A stretch of DNA of 64,000 nt from Candidatus Zhuqueibacterota bacterium (lineage in GTDB: Bacteria; Zhuqueibacterota; Zhuqueibacteria; Oceanimicrobiales; Oceanimicrobiaceae), in NCBI GenBank assembly GCA_029262055.1, contig JAJDAD010000035.1, positions 1-64,000 of the forward strand, in the 5' to 3' direction. Under the pieces are notes generated by a model that was not told where the DNA came from, searched no databases, and was given only the letters and a program-made list of their open reading frames with translations. Every line of letters begins with the position of its first letter. The first letter of the stretch is position 1. The translations under genes were made by a program, and so were the position numbers. Shown in pieces: positions 40,656 through 49,141 of the stretch.

Positions 40656-41924
40656 CTATTTCAACAGCAGCATTTTCTTGCTGTCTCTGAGTCCCTCGGA
40701 CCGAATCTCATAAACGTAGAGTCCGGAGCTCAGTATATTGCCTGCGTCGTCACGGCCGCTCCAGACAACTGTTTTTGCGCCGGCTGTCTGGAGCTCGTCG
40801 ACCAGCACTCTCACCCGCTCACCGATGGTATTGTAAACAGACAACAGGACACGTGAGTTTGTCCGTAGTTCATACCGGATGTTGGTGGTTGGGTTAAAAG
40901 GGTTGGGATAGTTTTGCTGAAGTAAAAACCGTTCCGGTTGCGTACTCTCAGGGCTGAGGACTGAGGTGACGGTCGATTCCCGGCTGCGGTAGACACCCGT
41001 TTCAGTACCTGCATAGACAAAGCCATCCGGCCCTTCTGCGAGAGTCCACACATGTAAATCAGATAGCCCATTTATAACGGGTTGCCATGTGAGGCCGTCA
41101 TCATCGGAACGTAAGATACCGTCGTCAGAGGTTGCCAGAAAAAGACTGCCCTCGGAGTTTTGCAAAAGGTCACGCACAAAAACTGTGTCTATACCAACCG
41201 AAACGGGTTGAAAAGTTCCGCCACCGTCCATCGAGTTGAAAAGAGTGGTTCGCGTGCCAGCCCAAATACCTCCTGTAGTTGAGACAAGGACTGCAGGCAC
41301 CCTACCGTCAAGGTCTGTCGGCAACCAGCTATTGCCCCCGTTATTCGATGTAAACAAACCGAGGTTGGTGCCTGCGTAAAGGTTGTCCTCTACATCCAGA
41401 GAAATTGAAAAGGCATCGACCAGATCGTCCCCAAAGTCGAGGTCTATCCGTTGCCAACTTGCGCCGAAATCTGTGGACCGCAGCAGGTTGGGACTCCCAT
41501 GACCTCCAAGGAAAATATGTCCCTGACTGTTAAACACAATATCCCAAACCGCCGCCGGTATGTCACTTCGCGGAATACCTGCCGAGGTCCAGGTGTCGCC
41601 ATTATTCTCAGAAAGAAACAATCCCCTTGCCACCGTGCCTGTCCAAATTGTTCCGCGTGTGTCAAATGCAATACTTCTTATGCCGATTCCCCCAATACCT
41701 GTGGTTTTCTCCTGCCAGGTATTGCCGCCATCCACGGAACGCAGCAAAATATCCCTCTCGCCTGGATTATTGTTGGAACTGCCTGCAAATATGGTCATGT
41801 CTGGTTTGACACATAAAGCGAAGATAGCGTCCTCCGGGCTGTTGGTTCTAACCCAGAAATCAGTTTGTGCTTGCAGAGGTGTAAATACAGAAAGGATTGA
41901 GAGCATCAAGATGTACTTATTCAT
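40656..41924 (-). CDS. Secreted BNR/YCF48-type beta-propeller with sorting signal (paralogue B)
   Basis: 422 residues from ATG 41924, which follows GGAGGTAATACCT. Signal peptide (MNKYILMLSILSVFTPLQAQ), a propeller with repeats such as ILLRSVDGGNTWQEKTTGI, LFLSENNGDTWTSAGI and LLRSTDFGASWQRIDLD, then NYPNPFNPTTNIRYEL to SKKMLLLK. Repeat register and leader are the same as in paralogue A, so the pair arose by tandem duplication. No catalytic site is visible. Expected location is the cell surface or the medium. Confidence 0.9.
   Translation of the reverse strand: MNKYILMLSILSVFTPLQAQTDFWVRTNSPEDAIFALCVKPDMTIFAGSSNNNPGERDILLRSVDGGNTWQEKTTGIGGIGIRSIAFDTRGTIWTGTVARGLFLSENNGDTWTSAGIPRSDIPAAVWDIVFNSQGHIFLGGHGSPNLLRSTDFGASWQRIDLDFGDDLVDAFSISLDVEDNLYAGTNLGLFTSNNGGNSWLPTDLDGRVPAVLVSTTGGIWAGTRTTLFNSMDGGGTFQPVSVGIDTVFVRDLLQNSEGSLFLATSDDGILRSDDDGLTWQPVINGLSDLHVWTLAEGPDGFVYAGTETGVYRSRESTVTSVLSPESTQPERFLLQQNYPNPFNPTTNIRYELRTNSRVLLSVYNTIGERVRVLVDELQTAGAKTVVWSGRDDAGNILSSGLYVYEIRSEGLRDSKKMLLLK
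40662..40918 (-). repeat. Sorting-signal cassette, copy 2
   Basis: DNA encoding the C-terminal module of paralogue B. It shares an exact 35-base run (40827-40861) with the cassette of the NHL-type gene (42171-42205), although the rest of those two genes is unrelated. Confidence 0.75.
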
Positions 41925-41946
41925 AGGTATTACCTCCATTTCTAAT

Positions 41947-41980
41947 GAATTCGATACCGGTCAATTAACGAATTCATAGT
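41947..41980 (-). repeat. 34-bp intergenic repeat, copy 2
   Basis: Perfect 7-bp inverted arms GAATTCG (41947-41953) and CGAATTC (41969-41975) flank a 15-base core. Near-identical to 40603-40636. Both copies lie just upstream of a propeller paralogue and downstream of the preceding sorted-protein gene. Confidence 0.75.
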
Positions 41981-41999
41981 TTGAACCTCATTGCCAGTC

Positions 42000-43199
42000 C
42001 TATTTCAAAAACAGCATCTTCTTGCTTGCACTGCGCCCTTCGATTTGAACCCGATATACATAAATCCCCGAGCTTTGCATTTTTTCCGCGTCGTCACGGC
42101 CGTTCCACACAACCATTTTTGCGCCAGCTGTCTGGAGTTCGTCGACCAGCACTCTCACCCGCTCACCGACGGTATTGTAAACAGACAACAGGACACGTGA
42201 GTTTGCCCGTAGTTCGTACCGGATGTTTGTGGTTGGATTAAAGGGGTTGGGATAGTTCTGTTCCAGCACGAAGTCGATTGGAATTTCACCTGAGCTTTCA
42301 TCCACGCTGGTCGGGTTGCCGAGGGTGATTTCACGGAGTACGCTCGGGTGAAACGTGTTGCTGGTGGCGACAACATCGTTGACGTAAAGTTTAGTCCCAT
42401 CCGGACTAACACCGATACTGTTGGGAAACGAAAATGTCGCCTGCAGGGCCGGCCCGTCATCATTGCCGCGTACATTCGGCTGTCCCGCAAAAAGTTCAGG
42501 CTGATTGTTACCGTCCACAGGGATGCGATAGATCGCATGTGCGGCTCTCACCGTCACATAAATGAAGCCATCATTAAATGCGAGATTGACGCTATTGTTG
42601 CCCGGCACAGTGGCAAAAGCAGTAAACACGCCTTCGGACGAAACACGATTAACCCGGCCATCATTGAAATTTGAGACGTAGAGATTACCTTGATCATCGA
42701 AAGTCAACCCATTGGCGCAGTTTATAAGACTGCTGGTTGGAAATGCGGAGCTCTCGCCTTCCGGCGTGATTCGGATGATGGTGTTGCGACTGCAGCTCGC
42801 GACAAAGAGGTTATCATCGTTATCAACCGCGATGGCAACAGGACTATTCAAGTCCACAAAAAAAGTCGCGTTGCCATTCTCGTCGATTCTGTCAACACGG
42901 TTAGCGCCGAAGCTCGACCAAAACAGGTTGCCGCGTGAATCAAAACCGCCCCCGGTGCCGCCCAGCAATCCGGTTGAAAAGGTGCTTACATTTCCGTCTG
43001 GTGTGATCTTGAACAGGTTGGTACCAGGTGTTGAGAAGTTTGGCCCAAAATCAGCGACAAAGATATTTCCCTCCGCATCGACTTTGATCCCGCCGCTGGC
43101 GGAGAAGCCGCCCGTCAGCGTGGCTACTGTCTGAGCCTCCACTGGCCTGGCACTGCAGACCCAAAACACCAACATGATGACCGCTGTTTGCCTAACCAT
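42000..43199 (-). CDS. Secreted NHL/SMP-30-type beta-propeller with sorting signal
   Basis: 399 residues. Signal peptide (MVRQTAVIMLVFWVCSARPVEAQ), a six-blade propeller of the NHL/SMP-30 gluconolactonase-like class (GIKVDAEGNIFVADFGP, GGGFDSRGNLFWSSFGANRVDRID, GLTFDDQGNLYVSNFNDGRVNRVS, SIGVSPDGTKLYVNDV), then the sorting module NYPNPFNPTTNIRYEL to SKKMLFLK. The lactonase metal ligands are not obvious, so a binding role is as likely as an enzymatic one. GGAGGCAAAGGA precedes the start. First transcribed of the sorted-protein row downstream of the HTCS gene. Confidence 0.9.
   Translation of the reverse strand: MVRQTAVIMLVFWVCSARPVEAQTVATLTGGFSASGGIKVDAEGNIFVADFGPNFSTPGTNLFKITPDGNVSTFSTGLLGGTGGGFDSRGNLFWSSFGANRVDRIDENGNATFFVDLNSPVAIAVDNDDNLFVASCSRNTIIRITPEGESSAFPTSSLINCANGLTFDDQGNLYVSNFNDGRVNRVSSEGVFTAFATVPGNNSVNLAFNDGFIYVTVRAAHAIYRIPVDGNNQPELFAGQPNVRGNDDGPALQATFSFPNSIGVSPDGTKLYVNDVVATSNTFHPSVLREITLGNPTSVDESSGEIPIDFVLEQNYPNPFNPTTNIRYELRANSRVLLSVYNTVGERVRVLVDELQTAGAKMVVWNGRDDAEKMQSSGIYVYRVQIEGRSASKKMLFLK
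42005..42260 (-). repeat. Sorting-signal cassette, copy 3
   Basis: C-terminal module DNA of the NHL-type gene, close to copy 2 at nucleotide level. The mature propeller upstream is from a different family, which points to cassette exchange. Confidence 0.75.
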
Positions 43200-43433
43200 A
43201 TTCCTTTGCCTCCGTGAGCTTTTGCGATATTAGAAGTTTCTCAATATTTCCTATGTAATACTGTGGTAGAAATATAGCAGTCTGAGGCCATAATTGTCTA
43301 AGACGGAAGCGACAACCTTTAGCACAAACGCGACATTTACAATCTGCGAAAACCGCGCACTGGAGAGTAGAATTACTGATGGAAGAAAAACAGATAACTG
43401 ACGAGAAGACTCTATTAGTGATAAGGAAGGGGA

Positions 43434-46400
43434 CTAGGTGTTGTTCAGCTCCGAAGGCAGGAAGCCGAACTCTTCTCTGAAGCATCTGGAAAAATATGAC
43501 AGACTGCTAAATCCAACCTGAAATGCTACCTCTGAAACTGAGCCTGTTCCATTCTGCAGGAACTGTCGTGCATATTGTAGCCGCAGGGAGCGGATAAACT
43601 GGTTGGGTGATTGCCCGGTCAGGGCACGAATCTTTCGCTGTAGCTGCCGCAAACTCAAACCGGTGTCTGCTGCAAGTGCGTTTGCGGTGAACTCTTCTTT
43701 CTGATGTTTTTCATGCACGACTGCTCGTAATCTTTGTAAAAATATTTCCTCACTCGACAGAGATGAATTTGCATTCGGTTCAAGCAGCAGTTGCTTTCGA
43801 TAATGTTTCTGCAGCCTTTGGCGCTGAGTCAGCAGGTTTTGCAGACGTGCGTCCAACTCAACCATTTTGAACGGTTTTGTCAGGTAATCATCTGCACCCA
43901 GGTTGTAGCCGGACACTCTATCCCGGCTTTCAGCTCTGGCGGTCAGCAGGATAAGAGGAATGTGTGAAGTCGTACATTTGCTCTTCAGCACCTGGCAAAG
44001 CTCGAAGCCGTCCATTTGTGGCATCGCGACATCGCTGATGATGATGTCGGGAATCCGTTCCTGCGCCAGCTTGAGTCCTTGTGCTCCATCAGCGGCGGCT
44101 ATGATCGCATAGCGAACCTGCAGGCTGTCCCGGATGAAATCACGAACTTCGCTGGCATCTTCAATAACGAGCAAAAGGGGTTGGTCTGAAGTGTTTCTTG
44201 CCTTCCCGGCGCCGTTCTTGATCGCCGATTCCGCAGCTTTTACTACAACGCCTAGACCGTCCCTGTTTGATTCCACTATCTTTTTCGGTTCGTGATTTGT
44301 CGGGAAAAGGGGCAGGACGACACGGAAGACCGATCCTGTGCCAACCTTGGTTCGTATCGAGATGCTGCCGTTATGCAGTTCTACAAGTTCCTTGACAAGG
44401 GACAGGCCAATTCCGGCGCCACTCCTATTCGATTCGGTCGGGTCCACGCGATAAAATCGCTCGAAGATCTCGGTTTTACCGGTGTCCGGAATCCCCTTGC
44501 CTGTATCGGCCACTGTTATCGCAATTCTATCTAATCTGCTACCTTTTTCGCCACTCGCAGACGCTACTCGGAGGACAATTCTGTCACCAGGTTTGGTAAA
44601 TTTGAATGCGTTGGAAAGCAAATTAGAAACAACTTTTTCCAGCTTGTCACGGTCAACCATGTAATTCAAAAAATGGCAACGCGGTTCGAATACGAGGCGC
44701 ACGCCTTTCGTTTCGGTCAATGGGCTAAATGACAAGCAGATATCCTTGAGAAAGGAAACCAACTCCGTCGGTTCAAGCCCCAATTCCATATTGCCAGATT
44801 CCAGTTTCGCAAGGTCGAGGAGTTGCGTAATCAGACTCAAGAGCCGGTGGGCATTACGCTGCACACCGGCAAATACTTGTTTGGTTTCAGGATTGTGACC
44901 GTTGTTGAGCAGGCGCTCCATGGGCCCCAGGATAAGCGTCAGCGGCGTGCGAAATTCGTGCGAAATGTTTACAAAAAAACGAGACTTAAGGCGATTGATT
45001 TCAGATAGTTTTCGTGCCTGTTTTTCAACCGTTTTCCTGGCATTTTCAGCCAAGTGCTTTTGCTTTTCAAGCTGAACTGTCTTTTCCCGCAGAGCGGCTG
45101 TACGCTGGGCGACCAGTTGTTCGAGCTCTGCGCTTCGCTGGCCCAGGCGTGAAACACGTCGGCGGTCCGCAGCTATTGTAGCACACAATAGCAGAAGCAG
45201 CGCTGACCCAATGAAAAGTTTCGTTTGCCACCAGGGCGGGTGGATTTTGATGTTCATGGCAGCGCCGATTTCGTTCCAGACACCGTCGCTATTCGCCCCT
45301 TTCACCCTCAGCACATAATCGCCGGCTGGCAAATGGACATAACTTGCAAATCGTCTCTGGCCGCAAAAAATCCAATCGTTGTCTAAACCTTCGAGCTTGT
45401 AACTGAACTCATTTCTTCCTGGATTGGTGTAATCCAGAGCAGCGAATTCAAAGGATATCAGGTTTTCGTCATGGTTCATTTCAATCGCTTTCGGTTCACC
45501 AGAATACGGGAGCGCAACTGGTTCATTGAGTTTTCTAAAAGCGGTGATCACTACCTTCGGCGCGTGGGGGTTGACGCGAATCGCCTCCGGATGAAAAACG
45601 TTGAAGCCGTTGACCCCGCCAAAATACATTGTTCCTGATCTCGATTTCAAAAAGGCGCCCGTGTTGAATTCGTTGCTTTGCAAACCGTCATCCATATCGT
45701 AATTCTTGAATGTCCGTTGTTGCGGATCAAAACAAGATAATCCCCTATTTGTGCTCAACCACAGGTTGCCTACGCCGTCGGGCACAATGGCATACACAAC
45801 GTTGTTAGGCAAACCGTCCGTGTCGGTGAATCTGATAAAGTCGTTTTCTTCAGGGACAAACTTGTTCAAGCCGCCGCCATAGGTGGCCACCCAGAGATTC
45901 TTCGAGTCGTCCTCATAAAGAGCGGAAACGCAATTGTGACTCAAGCTATTGGGGTTGCGAGGCTCGTTTTGAAAAACGCTGAATCGCCCGCTTTTTGGAT
46001 CAAAACAGTTTAGTCCTGCGTTCTCTGTCCCAAGCCAAAACTTGCCGGCACTGTCTTCCAAAATGGTACGCACGAGATTGCTGCTGATGCTATAGCTGTC
46101 CCCGGGGTCATGTGTATACCTGGTGAAGGAATCACTTTCCTCATCATACCTGTTCAAACCCCCGCCGAATGTTGCCAACCACAACGTGCCCGCGCGATCC
46201 CGGTAGGTTGCCCGAAACCTGTTGGCCCCAACCGAACCCGGATTGTCTGGTTCGAAGAAGTAATTTCTATAACTCAACTTCCCTTTGCGTGCACCTGACT
46301 CATGCTCCTGAGGAACGTTCACTCTAAACAGGCCATTGCGCTCAGTACCAATCCAAATATCCCCCTGGAGATCCTGCCCGATCGCCAGGATAAGGCGTTT

Positions 46401-47621
46401 GCCGATCGCCGCGAACAACTCGGCATATCTGTGGTCAGACAGAATCTGGCCAAGCATGGGATCAAAAAGGACTAAGCCCCTCCAAGTCCCGACCCAAATA
46501 AGGCCATCGCGGTCCTCATGAAATGCATAAACCAGGTTGGCTTTGGTGCTGGAACTTTGCGGGATAGTGTAATGTGAGAAGTTTCGTTGCGTTAACTTAT
46601 TCATTCCGCCCAAAATAGTGCCGGCCCAAATCACGTCGGAACGGTCCACATACAAGGAGAAGACCGAGTTCGCGCTCAAGCTGCTCGGGTTGGCCTGGTC
46701 GTTGTAAAAAGTCTCGAGCCGATCTCGTTCTATATCATAGTTGCTGAGGCCGCCATCTGTGCCTATCCAGAGCTTCCCAAGCCCATCCAACGCCAAGGCG
46801 TTGATAGTGTTGGCGGGCAGGTCTGTTTCACCTGCGGCGGAGTTAGCAAAAAAGTGGCGCCTAAATTGCTTTCCGTCCCGATCGAGTTTGTACAGTCCGT
46901 GGCCAACCGTGGCGAGCCACAGGTCGTCGTTGTCATCCTCGATGATATCTGTAACTGTCCTGTTCGGCAATCCGTGCTTCGAACGATTGACGGCTGGATC
47001 CAGGAACTTTCTAACCTTCTGCCTGTCAGGAGTGATTTTGAATAGGCCGTGGGCAAGCGTACCAACCCACAAATTGTCCTGCCCATCCTCGAACAGCGCC
47101 GTTATAGATGCCTCCGATGGGAAAGTCGGGTGCGCTGCGAAATGCGTGAACGAATCGCTGTTTGCGGATAGAAAAGAAAGACCGTCACCTGTTCCAACCC
47201 AAATAGTTCCAGCGCGGTCCTGGTGTATGGCTGTGACGTTGTTGACAAGACGCGACCCTGGCCCCAAGACTGAGCCATAACGCACAAAGGTTTCTGTCTC
47301 CCGGACAAATTTATTAAGGCCAAAGCGGGTGCCTACCCACAAATTATACTGGTTATCCTCAAAGAGTGCGCCTATGTAGTCGTTTGACAGAGTGGCCGGG
47401 TTATTGGGATTATGAGTGAAAACTTGAAACTCATAGCCGTCATAACGGTTCAGTCCATTGGCGGTTCCGAACCAGAGGTAGCCCGCGTTATCCTGTAAGG
47501 TTACAAAGACAGAGCTTTGCGACAAACCGTCAGCCAATGAGATCTTATCAATTTGATATTCCTGTCCAAAGGCTGGGCAGCTCAGTGCAAGGAGCACGCA
47601 GGCTGATAACAAACGTTTCAC
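43434..47621 (-). CDS. Hybrid two-component sensor/regulator (HTCS)
   Basis: 1395 residues. Signal peptide, then a periplasmic sensor of two seven-blade Reg_prop propellers (repeats like ITAIHQDRAGTIWVGTGDGLSFL) and a Y_Y_Y domain (FEFAALDYTNPGRNEFSYKLEG). One membrane helix (LFIGSALLLLLCATI) and a coiled coil follow. HisKA has the phospho-acceptor in ISHEFRTPLT near residue 885; HATPase has NLLSNAFKF, DTGKGIP and GAGIGLSLV. The receiver has Asp in IIISDVAMPQMDG near 1196 and Lys in LTKPF. The C-terminus is an AraC-type HTH (LSLRQLQRKIRALTGQSPNQFIR; VAFQVGFSSLSYFSRCFREEFG). HTCS proteins sense glycan fragments in Bacteroidota. It is divergent from the sugar cluster at 48236 and upstream of the sorted proteins. 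Confidence 0.96.
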   Translation of the reverse strand: MKRLLSACVLLALSCPAFGQEYQIDKISLADGLSQSSVFVTLQDNAGYLWFGTANGLNRYDGYEFQVFTHNPNNPATLSNDYIGALFEDNQYNLWVGTRFGLNKFVRETETFVRYGSVLGPGSRLVNNVTAIHQDRAGTIWVGTGDGLSFLSANSDSFTHFAAHPTFPSEASITALFEDGQDNLWVGTLAHGLFKITPDRQKVRKFLDPAVNRSKHGLPNRTVTDIIEDDNDDLWLATVGHGLYKLDRDGKQFRRHFFANSAAGETDLPANTINALALDGLGKLWIGTDGGLSNYDIERDRLETFYNDQANPSSLSANSVFSLYVDRSDVIWAGTILGGMNKLTQRNFSHYTIPQSSSTKANLVYAFHEDRDGLIWVGTWRGLVLFDPMLGQILSDHRYAELFAAIGKRLILAIGQDLQGDIWIGTERNGLFRVNVPQEHESGARKGKLSYRNYFFEPDNPGSVGANRFRATYRDRAGTLWLATFGGGLNRYDEESDSFTRYTHDPGDSYSISSNLVRTILEDSAGKFWLGTENAGLNCFDPKSGRFSVFQNEPRNPNSLSHNCVSALYEDDSKNLWVATYGGGLNKFVPEENDFIRFTDTDGLPNNVVYAIVPDGVGNLWLSTNRGLSCFDPQQRTFKNYDMDDGLQSNEFNTGAFLKSRSGTMYFGGVNGFNVFHPEAIRVNPHAPKVVITAFRKLNEPVALPYSGEPKAIEMNHDENLISFEFAALDYTNPGRNEFSYKLEGLDNDWIFCGQRRFASYVHLPAGDYVLRVKGANSDGVWNEIGAAMNIKIHPPWWQTKLFIGSALLLLLCATIAADRRRVSRLGQRSAELEQLVAQRTAALREKTVQLEKQKHLAENARKTVEKQARKLSEINRLKSRFFVNISHEFRTPLTLILGPMERLLNNGHNPETKQVFAGVQRNAHRLLSLITQLLDLAKLESGNMELGLEPTELVSFLKDICLSFSPLTETKGVRLVFEPRCHFLNYMVDRDKLEKVVSNLLSNAFKFTKPGDRIVLRVASASGEKGSRLDRIAITVADTGKGIPDTGKTEIFERFYRVDPTESNRSGAGIGLSLVKELVELHNGSISIRTKVGTGSVFRVVLPLFPTNHEPKKIVESNRDGLGVVVKAAESAIKNGAGKARNTSDQPLLLVIEDASEVRDFIRDSLQVRYAIIAAADGAQGLKLAQERIPDIIISDVAMPQMDGFELCQVLKSKCTTSHIPLILLTARAESRDRVSGYNLGADDYLTKPFKMVELDARLQNLLTQRQRLQKHYRKQLLLEPNANSSLSSEEIFLQRLRAVVHEKHQKEEFTANALAADTGLSLRQLQRKIRALTGQSPNQFIRSLRLQYARQFLQNGTGSVSEVAFQVGFSSLSYFSRCFREEFGFLPSELNNT

Positions 47622-48235
47622 GGCTTGACTTCCAAATTGAGAAGAGATTCATAGTACAAACAACTAACCAGCCTGTCTTATTCCAAAATAAGTGTAGATT
47701 AGGCCTGTAAGTCAATGTAAATCAAGCTTCCTTCTCCCGGCTAGATACTGAACAGTACCATCAGCTCTGTCGGGAAAGAGCATGGATGCCCGGACGACTA
47801 ACATCGACGGTGATGGAGATTTGGAGCTGGTAATTGCTTACGAGTTCTGCTGTGATCATCCAATCACGCCCTACGCTCTATCCTCTAGTTCACTCCATGA
47901 CCCAAATCGTAGAAGTACTTCTTTAACAATGTCACTTCCTTCATCCTGACCAACGAGCATCAGACGTGGTTCGGCGCACTTTCTACGACACCAGCCGCAT
48001 ACGCGTAATAATTCTCCAGGCTCCCACTATTTATAGAATAGCTAGTCATACCCCGGGCCTGAGCAGGAGTTTCTGCACGACCTTAATCAGGGTTGCATTT
48101 TTTATTTCTGTTTTGTAATCTGAAGAGGCCAAATCGGACCAACCGGCCCGTACTACCCTCAAACGAATGCCACTTTGCCAGGGAGTCTGCCATTCCGGGA
48201 ATCGATTCTGATCATAACGAGCACAGGAATAGAAC
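47622..48235. other. Intergenic region with decayed coding remnant
   Basis: About 610 bases between the HTCS start (-) and the TIM-barrel gene (+). Apart from the FG-GAP-like fragment at 47782-47949 I see no intact gene. It must contain promoters in both directions, but I could not place them confidently. Confidence 0.5.
47782..47949 (+). pseudogene. FG-GAP/VCBS-like gene fragment
   Basis: A 55-codon reading frame whose first part translates to TNIDGDGDLELVIAYEF, a typical FG-GAP calcium loop followed by the LELVIA strand. It then runs into unrelated sequence and a stop. No signal peptide, no further repeats and no clear ribosome site are present, so it is most likely the remnant of a deleted secreted repeat protein. 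Confidence 0.45.
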
Positions 48236-49081
48236 ATGAATCGTAGAGATTTTCTCAAGATTTCAGGGCCAGCCACTCTCTTTGGCCTGCCTGCCTTGAC
48301 GCCGAAAAAACTTTCTGCGGCAAATGTACCTGCAAAGAAATCTCTTGAAAGAATCGGCTTACAGTTGTACACTGTCCGCGATTTCATGAAAGAGGATTTT
48401 GCCGGCACTCTGGAAAAGGTCGCTGCAATTGGATACAAAGAAGTTGAGTTTGCCGGATATTTCGAGAACCGGCCCAAAGCGGTGCGAACCCTGCTTGACG
48501 GGCTTGGGCTCACCGCTCCTGCCACACATGTGCCCATCAGCGAGCTTCGTGAACAACTCGATGCCACCATCGAGTCCTGCAACATCATCGGACATCGTTA
48601 CCTCATCTGCCCCTGGATAGCGCCCGAAGAACGTAATCCGGATAATTACAAAAAGCTGGCAGATTTTTTCAACCGGGTCGGTGAGAAATGCCGTGACGCC
48701 GGGCTGCAATTCGGCTATCATAATCATGATTTCGAATTCCAGGCAAATGACGGCCCGCTACCCTATGATATTCTTTTGGCGAGCACCGAACCCGGGCTGG
48801 TTCAAATGGAGCTGGATCTTTTCTGGATAAAGAAGGCGGGCAATGATCCCCTCGCCTATTTTGAGAAACACAAAGGCCGCTTCCCCCTTTGCCACGTAAA
48901 AGACATGACCGCTTCCGAAGAAATGGTCGCGGTGGGAGAAGGAAGTATCGATTTTGCCGGAATCTTTGCCCGAGCGGAAGAAGCCGGCTTGCGGCATTTT
49001 TTTGTTGAGCACGACAAGCCCACAGACCCATTGAAAAGCATCGAAGCAAGCTTCAAATACCTCAAGCAATTGCAGTTTTGA
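48236..49081 (+). CDS. Tat-exported sugar phosphate isomerase/epimerase-like TIM barrel
   Basis: 281 residues. N-terminal twin-arginine signal NRRDFLKISGPATLFGLPAL, then a xylose-isomerase-like/AP-endonuclease-2 barrel: IGLQLYTVRDFMKEDFAGTLEKVAAIGYKEVEFAG, HVPISELREQLD, GLQFGYHNHDFEF with metal His and Glu positions, VQMELDLFWIKKAG, and CHVKDM. Exported members of this family act on keto- or aldo-sugars in oxidative sugar pathways. It leads the plus-strand sugar cluster and lies 61 bases before the permease gene. Confidence 0.92.
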   Translation: MNRRDFLKISGPATLFGLPALTPKKLSAANVPAKKSLERIGLQLYTVRDFMKEDFAGTLEKVAAIGYKEVEFAGYFENRPKAVRTLLDGLGLTAPATHVPISELREQLDATIESCNIIGHRYLICPWIAPEERNPDNYKKLADFFNRVGEKCRDAGLQFGYHNHDFEFQANDGPLPYDILLASTEPGLVQMELDLFWIKKAGNDPLAYFEKHKGRFPLCHVKDMTASEEMVAVGEGSIDFAGIFARAEEAGLRHFFVEHDKPTDPLKSIEASFKYLKQLQF

Positions 49082-49141
49082 AATCCTCTAAGGGTTTCCT
49101 GCTAATGTAGATAGTCGCGATTCAAATTCAGGAGAGAGGAA

